Source: Trueperella pecoris
GTDB lineage: Bacteria; Actinomycetota; Actinomycetes; Actinomycetales; Actinomycetaceae
Reading direction: 5' to 3'
Length of the DNA stretch: 64,000 bases
NCBI RefSeq assembly: GCF_014926385.1
Contig: NZ_CP053291.1
Coordinates: 372,001-436,000 of the forward strand
The position numbers were made by a program, and so were the translations under genes. This document shows, in pieces, positions 27,706-34,973 of this stretch. The notes under the pieces are model-generated. The model saw only the letters and a list, made by a program, of their open reading frames with translations. It had not been told where the DNA came from and ran no database searches. Every line of letters begins with the position of its first letter. Positions within the stretch are counted from its first letter, which is position 1.

Positions 27706-29594
27706 TGAGTTACGTGTTGGGCGCTTTTGTCCTCGCTGTCTTTACGACACTGTTTTATGGCTTCGGCGCGGCGCTGCGCAAGGATGCGGGCGGATTTGCA
27801 GCGAACCTCGTCGTTGGCTACATCGGTCATAGCCTATTAGTCGCTCTCCTCGTAGTGCCGCTGCAACTCTTGCAAGCGCCGTTTTTGGCCGTTGTCGGTT
27901 CTGTCTCTGCAGTTATGGCAGTAACGGTGGCATTCACCGTGGTTCGTTGGCAGCGTGAGGGCTTGTGGGACTCAGGACCGGGGATCAAAAGGCTTGTGGG
28001 CGAAAGCTATTTCCTTTTTCTCATTGCATTTTCCCTGATGGTAATTTACCTCCTGCAAACGGATTTGATTTGGAACAATAACCATACCGATGATGGCTTC
28101 TATCTGGTCAAATCCGCCACTTTGCCCTATCTCGACCAGCCATTCTCGACGATCTACGGTACGGGTTTTCTTGACACCTCCGCGGCGTTTAACACCTACC
28201 ATCTCAGTTCCATCCAGGCGGAGATGTCGGTCTATATCTACGCGCTGAACATTGATCCTGTCTTTTTTATGCGAGGTGTACTGAACTTCTTCCACTACCT
28301 GCTCGCTGCAGCTTCAGTAGCGTGGTTTGCCGAAACTCTGGCTACCGGTGCGTTTTTGAACTTGCAGCGTTCATGGGCCCAATATACATCCGCGATTTTG
28401 CTATTGCTCTCTTTTGAATTCCGGTCGATGGATGCCTGGCGCTTGCTCTCTGCCCAAGACTTATGGCAGTTCAATGGGGCGATGTGGTACGGCGGTAGCA
28501 TCGTGCGCGTCATGGGTATTTTGTGGATGATCACCCCGTTCCTAAACGCTAAACGCATTGGTGTGCGCGAGATTGCGCAGGCAATGGTCATCGGCGTAGT
28601 GCTCATCTCGAAGGCAGTTGCAGCTGCCCCGATTATCGTCATTGCAGGGCTGTCTTACCTCTTCGCTTTTATAGCTACGAGTATCCGTCGCAGGTACATC
28701 GCCACCATCGGCCTCGCCGTGGGCGTGGTCATTGCCGGGTACGCGGTCAACAATCAGCCTGAAATCGACGCTCTGATTGTTTCCAATGTCCTGCGTAATA
28801 TAACCTCACCCTTACTGTGGTTAAGTGCCCTGAGCCTGCTTACGGGTCTCATCATCTTCCGTACGACGCCGCTGAGGCGCGTTGTGTTGATTTTCGTTGG
28901 GCTATTGGCTTTCATGGTTATTCCCGAGGTCAACGACATATTCGAAACGGCTTCGGTGTTCGACTTTGTGGCTCTTCGGGCTCAAACAACGGTTTACTAC
29001 ACCCTCACCATTACTGGTGCGGTGTGTGTAGGAATGATCGTGGCCAGGTACGCCGAGCGACGTTTCACAGCGCTTCATTATGGCCTAGCATTCATGTTGG
29101 GGGTGGGGTCAGTGGCCTCGACCGTGCCGGCCTACGGGAATCCATTTGGCACGCTCTCAGCCATGGCATCCTATCCGTTCCTCATGCCCAGTGACACTGC
29201 TGCTCTGTCCAAGAAGCTAGAGGAGATGTCCCAAGGCCATAACCTAGATGCGATCGTGCCCGAATGGGTAGAACTTCGCCATCGACGTCACTATGTGGCT
29301 ACAGTTGTGCGTACGTATGCTCCACACGTGCGATCTATTTCTGCCATCACGCGCTTCGGCTCTTCCGATTCACCCGACTACCCTGAATGGTGGATGGCCG
29401 CCCAGTCCACATACGACGCTTTCATTGCTGATCCCACCGAGGAGACCTACCATGTATTCTCACAGATCCTGAAGCGTTACCCGATCGACGTCGTCGTCAT
29501 GCCTCATGATGGTTTCGAGAAGTTTAAAGCCGAAGATAATTTCCTGAGCGTCGACCGTGTGGGAGATTATCGGATTTACCAGCGGACTAGGTAG
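27702..29594 (+). CDS. Large membrane protein, GT-C-like, family uncertain
   Basis: The 630-residue protein has about twelve hydrophobic segments and a C-terminal outer domain of about 130 residues. The first large outer loop carries NNNHTDDGFYLVKS, with HTDDGFY at 128-134, an Asp pair placed like that of GT-C transferases. It is not clearly related to the DUF6541 pair and may be of the DUF6077 type; I am not sure. It is coupled to the fusion glycosyltransferase (ATGA overlap). A role as extracellular transferase using polyprenyl-phosphate sugar is inferred. The gene is visibly AT-richer than its neighbours. Confidence 0.65.
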   Translation: MMSYVLGAFVLAVFTTLFYGFGAALRKDAGGFAANLVVGYIGHSLLVALLVVPLQLLQAPFLAVVGSVSAVMAVTVAFTVVRWQREGLWDSGPGIKRLVGESYFLFLIAFSLMVIYLLQTDLIWNNNHTDDGFYLVKSATLPYLDQPFSTIYGTGFLDTSAAFNTYHLSSIQAEMSVYIYALNIDPVFFMRGVLNFFHYLLAAASVAWFAETLATGAFLNLQRSWAQYTSAILLLLSFEFRSMDAWRLLSAQDLWQFNGAMWYGGSIVRVMGILWMITPFLNAKRIGVREIAQAMVIGVVLISKAVAAAPIIVIAGLSYLFAFIATSIRRRYIATIGLAVGVVIAGYAVNNQPEIDALIVSNVLRNITSPLLWLSALSLLTGLIIFRTTPLRRVVLIFVGLLAFMVIPEVNDIFETASVFDFVALRAQTTVYYTLTITGAVCVGMIVARYAERRFTALHYGLAFMLGVGSVASTVPAYGNPFGTLSAMASYPFLMPSDTAALSKKLEEMSQGHNLDAIVPEWVELRHRRHYVATVVRTYAPHVRSISAITRFGSSDSPDYPEWWMAAQSTYDAFIADPTEETYHVFSQILKRYPIDVVVMPHDGFEKFKAEDNFLSVDRVGDYRIYQRTR

Positions 29595-30081
29595 GGCTTC
29601 TCGGATCTCGTGGTTGTATCGAACAATTAACTTTGTGTTAACAAATGATTTCGATGATCTCTCGAAGTAGGTTGTAGGCGCCTTCATTGATCAGGCAAAT
29701 ACGAAAGCACTCGTTTTATTGCTGTTCGGATTAGGGATATTCTTTTACGTTTTGGTGTAGCTAGGACTTGTGAATTCCTCACATTAAAGTCGATATAAGT
29801 AAATTGCTAAGAAAGACTAACTAGCCTTAGAAACTGTAAGAGTCGTCATGCCGTTGCATCTTGCCAAATGCACAAGAGAATGAGTTTACGCGCCTTACAA
29901 GCATGCAGGCCTCTGACGTAAGAGGGAGAACCTGATGTTGCGCTACTCGAGTTCACAGGCAAGGTCCATAGCACAACTCGTTGTGTTCTTGTCTAACAAG
30001 CCCAGTGCCCTTCACGCAGACAGTTTAGGCTTTGCACTCCGCGATAGGATAGTTGGCATTGGCGTGAATCAGAGGAGAAAT
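29595..30081. other. AT-rich gap before rmlD
   Basis: These 487 bases hold no gene I can support. TTAAC and GTTAA near 29627-29641 form a small inverted repeat. An ATG at 29935 with GAGGGAGA upstream is in frame with rmlD for 49 codons, but the peptide resembles nothing in the family and rmlD has its own AGGAG and ATG. The gap may be a remnant of lost genes or a regulatory leader. Confidence 0.6.
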
Positions 30082-30933
30082 ATGCACTGGACAATCATTG
30101 GCACCGCCGGAATGCTGGGCACCGACCTGTCTGAAATGGTCGCCGAACGCGGCTACGAGGTAGTGGCTATCGACCGCCCGGATATCGACATCACGGATCC
30201 GCGGTCCGTGGGCGAGCTCGGGCAGACGGACGTGATCGTCAACTGCGCCGCCTACACCGCTGTCGACCCGGCCGAAGAGCACGAGGCGGACGCGTTCATG
30301 GTCAACGCCGTGGGCCCGCAGCTGCTGGCCCGCCGCGCTACAGAGTTGGGGGCGCGCCTCGTCCACATCTCGACCGACTACGTCTTTGGCGGCGACGCCG
30401 GATCCCCGTACGGCGAATATGCCCCGATCTCGCCGAAGTCGGCATACGGGCGCACGAAGGCGGCGGGCGAATGGGCCGTTCGTGCGGAGACGGATTCGTA
30501 CTACATCGTGCGTACCGCGTGGCTCTACGGCGAACACGGCAAGTGCTTCCCCAAGACGATGGCCAAGCTCTCCGATACGCATCCGCAGCTGTCGGTGGTC
30601 ACGGACGAGGTCGGTCAGCCCACCTGGACGCGCGACCTAGCCGACCTTATCATCCGCCTCGTCGAGGCACAGGCACCATCCGGGATCTACCACGGAACGT
30701 CGTCTGGCCAGACCAACTGGTACGGCTTCACCAAGGAGATCGTCGCCGCCTACGGCAAGGATCCCGAGATGGTGGGGGAAACGACCGCCGCGGCTTTCAA
30801 ACGCCCGGCGCCCCGCCCGTCGTACTCGGTGCTCGGCCACGATGCGCTGGGCAGCTCTGGAATCGCCCCCATCGGGGACTGGAAGGAACGCTGGCTTCAG
30901 GCCGCACCGAGCGTTCTTTCCGACCTCGGATAA
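30082..30933 (+). CDS. rmlD: dTDP-4-dehydrorhamnose reductase
   Basis: RmlD reduces dTDP-4-keto-L-rhamnose to dTDP-L-rhamnose, the last step of the pathway. The 283-residue protein has GTAGMLGTDL (7-16), STDYVFGG and the catalytic pair Y122/K126 (YGRTK). Length is normal and there is no fused RmlC domain, unlike some actinobacterial bifunctional proteins. ATG 30082 follows AGAGGAG by five bases. It converges on rmlA with a strong terminator between them. Confidence 0.95.
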   Translation: MHWTIIGTAGMLGTDLSEMVAERGYEVVAIDRPDIDITDPRSVGELGQTDVIVNCAAYTAVDPAEEHEADAFMVNAVGPQLLARRATELGARLVHISTDYVFGGDAGSPYGEYAPISPKSAYGRTKAAGEWAVRAETDSYYIVRTAWLYGEHGKCFPKTMAKLSDTHPQLSVVTDEVGQPTWTRDLADLIIRLVEAQAPSGIYHGTSSGQTNWYGFTKEIVAAYGKDPEMVGETTAAAFKRPAPRPSYSVLGHDALGSSGIAPIGDWKERWLQAAPSVLSDLG

Positions 30934-30940
30934 ACGACGC

Positions 30941-30967
30941 CGGAGGGCGGGGTAACCCCGCCCTCCG
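30941..30967. terminator. Bidirectional terminator between rmlD and rmlA
   Basis: CGGAGGGCGGGG and CCCCGCCCTCCG form a perfect 12-bp stem with a TAA loop between the two convergent genes. Confidence 0.8.
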
Positions 30968-30974
30968 CAAACGC

Positions 30975-31838
30975 TTATTTCTCCAGTAGCTGCAGCAGAT
31001 ACTCGCCGTAGCCAGACTTGACCAGCGGCTCGGCACGGCGGCGCAGCCCGTCGTCGTCGATGAATCCCATACGCCAGGCGACCTCTTCCGGCGCGCCGAT
31101 CTTCAGACCCTGACGGGCCTCGACGGTACGGACGAAGGCGGTGGCGTCCGCGAGCGAATCGAACGTGCCCGTATCGAGCCACGCCGTTCCGCGGGGGAGC
31201 ACCTCCACCGAGAGCTTGCCGGCCTCGAGGTAGACCCGATTGACGTCCGTGATTTCGTACTCGCCACGCGCCGAGGGCTGAAGGTTCTTGGCGATTTCCA
31301 CCACGTCGTTGTCGTAGAAGTACAGGCCCGGCACCGCGTAACTCGACTTCGGATGGGCTGGCTTTTCCTCGATGGATAGGGCGCGGAAGTCGTCGTCGAA
31401 TTCAACGACGCCGTAGCGCTCCGGGTCCGTCACGTGGTAGGCGAATACGGCGCCTCCGTCGGGGTTGATATTGCGGCGTAGCTTGGTGCCCATACCCGGA
31501 CCGTAGAAGATGTTGTCTCCTAATACGAGTGATGCTGGCTCGTTGCCGATGAAGTCCGCGCCGAGGACGAACGCCTGTGCAAGGCCATTGGGGACCTCCT
31601 GGACGGCGAAAGATAGGTTGATGCCGTATTGAGATCCGTCACCCAGAAGGCGATGGAACTGTGGCGCGTCGGCGGGGGTAGTGATAATGAGGATGTCCTG
31701 AATACCCGCCAGCATAAGGGTGGTCATCGGGTAGTAGATCATGGGTTTGTCATAAACCGGTACGAGCTGCTTTGATGTGCCTAAGGTGATGGGATGAAGG
31801 CGCGTGCCGGATCCTCCGGCCAGAATAATTCCATGCAT
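30975..31838 (-). CDS. rmlA: Glucose-1-phosphate thymidylyltransferase
   Basis: RmlA joins glucose-1-phosphate and dTTP to dTDP-glucose, the first and feedback-controlled step to dTDP-rhamnose. The 287-residue protein has [11 protein letters not shown] (8-18), [16 protein letters not shown] and [10 protein letters not shown], matching the short RmlA form in length. The ATG at 31838 (MHGIILAGG) is the family start; a longer frame to 31868 has no support. It is transcribed away from the symporter gene. Confidence 0.96.
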   Translation of the reverse strand: MHGIILAGGSGTRLHPITLGTSKQLVPVYDKPMIYYPMTTLMLAGIQDILIITTPADAPQFHRLLGDGSQYGINLSFAVQEVPNGLAQAFVLGADFIGNEPASLVLGDNIFYGPGMGTKLRRNINPDGGAVFAYHVTDPERYGVVEFDDDFRALSIEEKPAHPKSSYAVPGLYFYDNDVVEIAKNLQPSARGEYEITDVNRVYLEAGKLSVEVLPRGTAWLDTGTFDSLADATAFVRTVEARQGLKIGAPEEVAWRMGFIDDDGLRRRAEPLVKSGYGEYLLQLLEK

Positions 31839-31897
31839 AGTCCTATTGTGTCCCAGATGGGGCAACATTTGGGTGAACTAACAAAAGGAAAGTAAAT

Positions 31898-32905
31898 ATG
31901 AGAAGTAAAGAGATATCAGCTGAGGACCGTTCTGCCCTCGTGGCGGTGACCGTCTTCCCGCTCATCATTGTGCTAGGTGCGGTGTGGGCATATTTCTTCC
32001 CGGCAGTTGCATCCCACCTGACACCGTATATCTCTCCAGGCCTGGGATTCATTATGTTCACCATGGGGCTGACCCTTACAGTATCGGACTTCAAGCGTGT
32101 CGCCGAGCGGCCGCTCGCCGTCCTCATCGGCGTCGCCGCGCAGTACATCATCATGCCCGCGGTGGCTATCGGATTGGTGTACCTGCTCAACCTGCCCGTG
32201 GGGCTCGCCATCGGCTTCATCTTGCTCGGCTCCGCTCCAGGCGGCACCGCCTCGAACGTAGTGGCCTACCTGGCCAAGGCTGATGTGGCTCTCTCAGTCA
32301 CCCTGACCACGGTCTCCACGCTCCTTGCCCCAATCTTCACGCCGTTGCTTGTGCAGTGGCTGGCGGGAACGTTGACCGACATCGACGGCGTCGCGATGGC
32401 TATCTCCATCCTCAAGACCGTCGTCGTCCCGGTCGTCGGCGGCGTCGTGCTGCGCCTCCTCATCCCCAACGTGATCGACAAGCTCCTGCCCGTCCTGCCG
32501 TGGATTTCGACCCTGGGCATTTCGGCCGTCGTCGCTGCCCTTGTTCCGGGCTCGGCTGCGGCGATCGCCTCCGCTGTCGGCGTCGTCTTCGTCGCCGTCA
32601 TCTTGCACAACCTTGCGGGCCTGCTCATCGGCTACTGGGCCGCTCGCGCGACCGGGTCTTCGCCGCGCGTGGCGCGAACCGTCTGCATCGAAGTCGGCAT
32701 GCAAAACTCTGGTCTTGCGGCCACGCTCGGCAAGACGCACTTCGCCGCCACCCCCGAGGCCGCCCTTCCCGGCGTCATCTTCTCGGTGTGGCACAACATT
32801 TCGGGCGCGCTGCTGTCCCTCTACTTCCGCCGCCGGGCCGAGGCCGAGGCCGATCGCAAGCTGGCCGCGCAGGCCGCGGCGCTAGCAGACAAGGTTAACG
32901 TCTAG
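31898..32905 (+). CDS. Bile acid:sodium symporter (BASS) family transporter
   Basis: A 335-residue membrane protein with nine to ten hydrophobic segments and typical BASS motifs (GLGFIMFTMGLTLTVSDFKRV, LGSAPGGTASNVVAYLAKADVALSVTLTT, CIEVGMQNSGLAATLG). Members move organic anions such as bile acids, pantoate or keto acids with sodium; the bacterial substrate cannot be read. AAAGGAAA precedes the ATG. Its last 24 bases overlap the convergent TIGR03089 gene. It has no clear tie to the polysaccharide genes. Confidence 0.88.
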   Translation: MRSKEISAEDRSALVAVTVFPLIIVLGAVWAYFFPAVASHLTPYISPGLGFIMFTMGLTLTVSDFKRVAERPLAVLIGVAAQYIIMPAVAIGLVYLLNLPVGLAIGFILLGSAPGGTASNVVAYLAKADVALSVTLTTVSTLLAPIFTPLLVQWLAGTLTDIDGVAMAISILKTVVVPVVGGVVLRLLIPNVIDKLLPVLPWISTLGISAVVAALVPGSAAAIASAVGVVFVAVILHNLAGLLIGYWAARATGSSPRVARTVCIEVGMQNSGLAATLGKTHFAATPEAALPGVIFSVWHNISGALLSLYFRRRAEAEADRKLAAQAAALADKVNV

Positions 32906-33547
32906 GGCGGTTGCGTGCTCTGCGGCGGCGACAGCGGTCAGGTCGCGGTCGTCGCCGACCAGCACCACCGCACCGCCGCGGCCCAGCACGCCGTAGGCCA
33001 GCGCGATGGCCTGGCGTGAGGTGGGCTTGGCGACGGCGAGGCTACCTTCGCAGGCCAATCCCCTCTCCTCGCAGCCGCACGCATCCTCCCACGTGTCGGC
33101 CGAGTCGGCGGGCGCGAGTAGCAGCGCGTCGGGCTGGGTCATGACCTCCGCAGAGCCGTCGGCCACCCCGGAGGGGAGGGGGCCGCTCCATGCGAACGCG
33201 AAAGAATCAAGATTGAGTGCGACGACGACGTCGGCGTCGGCCGACTCCGGATCGTCGGTCACGACGACGTCGCCGCCTCGTGCGTGTTCACGATCCATCA
33301 CGTGGGCGCCGGTGACGAAGCCGGCCAGGGCCCAGGCCACGGTCTTCCAGTGCGGCGGAAGGTCGAGGACGAGGCAGGTTCCGGGTTCGACGTCGCACTC
33401 GTTGCTCAGGTAATTGGCAATTTTCGCAACGTGATTGGCGAGGACCTTGCCAGAGAGCTCGACGCGCCCGTCGGCGTCGTACCAGGTCAGGGCCGGCGAT
33501 GTGCCGCGCCCAAGGAGGGTGTCATAGAGATCGCGGGGGCTGGTCAT
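32882..33547 (-). CDS. TIGR03089 family protein
   Basis: The 221-residue protein has the actinobacterial TIGR03089 pattern: an N-terminal segment like the start of AMP-forming ligases (SPALTWYDADGRVELSGKVLANHVAKIANYLSNECDVEPG), then VLDLPPHWKTVAWALAGFVTGAHV and a C-terminal VVLVGDDRDLTAVAAAEHATALD. The ATP-binding core of full ligases is absent. Function is unknown. It overlaps the phosphatase gene upstream in ATGA, so the two are co-translated. ATG 33547 is the start; the longer frame lies inside the neighbour. Confidence 0.85.
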   Translation of the reverse strand: MTSPRDLYDTLLGRGTSPALTWYDADGRVELSGKVLANHVAKIANYLSNECDVEPGTCLVLDLPPHWKTVAWALAGFVTGAHVMDREHARGGDVVVTDDPESADADVVVALNLDSFAFAWSGPLPSGVADGSAEVMTQPDALLLAPADSADTWEDACGCEERGLACEGSLAVAKPTSRQAIALAYGVLGRGGAVVLVGDDRDLTAVAAAEHATALDVNLVC

Positions 33548-34413
33548 GGTTGGGTCCCTAGGTAGTCGGTGTGCAGGGCTTGCGGGGCCACGCAGTCGAT
33601 CGCTGCGAGGCACAGCTCGGCCATGTCGGGGTGGGCGGCCGCGACGTAGTTGGGGCAGTCGTAGGCGCCCGCCGTCGTTCTCGAGTGATCGTCGCGAACG
33701 CCGATCACGATTCCTCCGGCCGCCTGAACCAACCCGAGGCCGGCGCCGATATCCCACGGCTGGGTCCCCATCCCCATGCACCCGCCGAACGTGCCCTCTG
33801 CGACCCCGGCGAAGTGAAGCGCGGTCGAGCCCAGACGGCGGACGGATTTCGTGCCCTCAAGAAGCTTGCGGTATCCCACGGCGGCACCCGCTTGGTCGTG
33901 GAGGCGCTCGGAGGGAAAGCCCGCTGCGAGGAGGGAGCGTTGCGGGGGCTCCTTGCGCACACGAATCGGGCTCCCGTTTCGGTATGCCCCCGTGTCGTCG
34001 GACCGATACAACACCTCGCGCGTGGGTTGATAAATGACGCCGGCGATGACCTCGTTCGCACGTGTGGCCGCAATCGACACGCACCAGTAGATCAATCCCG
34101 AGGTGAAGTTCGCGGTGCCATCGATGGGGTCCACCAGCCAGACGACGTCGTCCGTGCCGGGCTTGACCTGCTCGCCGCGGGCGTTGATCGCCTTGCCCTC
34201 CTCCTCTCCGAGGATGAGGGAGTTGGGGGCGCCGGCGAAGATGACTTCGCGAATGGCCTTCTCGGCCCGGCGGTCGTGGATGGTGACGGGATCGTGAAAA
34301 TTGCGCTTGTACTCGATTTTTCCCGGATCTTTGAAGGCCTCGAGGAGGGCTGGGCCGACGGCGAGCGCCGCGGATTGGGCGAGGTCGGCGAGCGTGCTGG
34401 GCGTGAGTGTCAT
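33544..34413 (-). CDS. Inositol monophosphatase family phosphatase
   Basis: The 289-residue Mg2+-dependent phosphatase has all three metal motifs: LGEEEGK, WLVDPIDGTANFTSG and QPWDIGAG. Family members hydrolyse inositol-1-phosphate, histidinol phosphate, or PAP; the sequence does not separate these. Starts are ATG 34413 or TTG 34419; GGAAA fits the TTG somewhat better by spacing, but ATG is kept. It lies divergent from whiB and is coupled to the TIGR03089 gene. Confidence 0.88.
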   Translation of the reverse strand: MTLTPSTLADLAQSAALAVGPALLEAFKDPGKIEYKRNFHDPVTIHDRRAEKAIREVIFAGAPNSLILGEEEGKAINARGEQVKPGTDDVVWLVDPIDGTANFTSGLIYWCVSIAATRANEVIAGVIYQPTREVLYRSDDTGAYRNGSPIRVRKEPPQRSLLAAGFPSERLHDQAGAAVGYRKLLEGTKSVRRLGSTALHFAGVAEGTFGGCMGMGTQPWDIGAGLGLVQAAGGIVIGVRDDHSRTTAGAYDCPNYVAAAHPDMAELCLAAIDCVAPQALHTDYLGTQP

Positions 34414-34517
34414 GCTCAATATGTTTCCACACCCGCGGCTATCTCGCGCATTTTTCCACGGGTCGTGAAAGGCGGTCAGGCGAGATCAGCAATATCTCAC
34501 ATCCGTGGCATCAAACC

Positions 34518-34589
34518 TTGAACAACACGCCGATGAACCTGTGCAAGTGTTCAACTCGCCTTGACTTTGGGAGGTTACACGGCTGTAAT
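34518..34589 (+). promoter_or_regulatory. whiB promoter with upstream inverted repeat
   Basis: TTGACT (34561-34566) and TGTAAT (34584-34589) are separated by 17 bases, a good sigma-70-like promoter 33 bases before the whiB start. Upstream, TTGAACA (34518-34524) and TGTTCAA (34548-34554) form a wide 7-bp inverted repeat that could bind a dimeric regulator. Confidence 0.6.
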
Positions 34590-34622
34590 TTAACCTAGGC
34601 AAGTTTGAAATGGAGGACCAGG

Positions 34623-34973
34623 ATGTCGAAAGCGACCTCGTCGCTCCGCGCCGCTACTGGTTCGGACGATTCTCGCGTGGCGCAGAGTCTTATGCAGGGC
34701 ATCTTTAATCTCGGCTATGGTTTTGCCGAGGAAGCTGACCTGTCGTGGATGGAGGAAGCGCTGTGCGCGCAGACCGATCCAGATATTTTTTACCCTGAAA
34801 AGGGCGGCTCTACCGCTCCGGCAACGTCAATCTGCAAAAACTGCTCCGTTCGGGCTGAGTGCCTCGAATACGCAGTGACCAACGATATCCGCCACGGAAT
34901 TTGGGGCGGGACCTCGGATAACGACCGCAAGCGTATGGCTCGCGAGCGTAAGGCAGCGCGCGGAGGTCGCTAG
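34623..34973 (+). CDS. whiB: WhiB family iron-sulfur transcription factor (WhiB2/WhiB-like)
   Basis: The 116-residue protein has the four Fe-S cysteines C48, C71, C74 and C80 (CX22CX2CX5C), the beta-turn GIWGG (92-96) and a basic C-terminal tail (DRKRMARERKAARGG). WhiB (WhmD/WhiB2) controls septation and division with WhiA or sigma-A. The neighbour set (GT2, DUF5719, DUF3499, and rml and LCP genes nearby) resembles the region around whiB2 of other actinobacteria. ATG 34623 is chosen because GGAGGACC lies just upstream. Confidence 0.93.
   Translation: MSKATSSLRAATGSDDSRVAQSLMQGIFNLGYGFAEEADLSWMEEALCAQTDPDIFYPEKGGSTAPATSICKNCSVRAECLEYAVTNDIRHGIWGGTSDNDRKRMARERKAARGGR

Noticed and set aside
29935-30081. 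49-codon N-terminal extension of rmlD
   Set aside because: The peptide has no relation to RmlD, and the start at 30082 has its own AGGAG and the expected Rossmann motif at residue 7. Kept only as an oddity of the gap.
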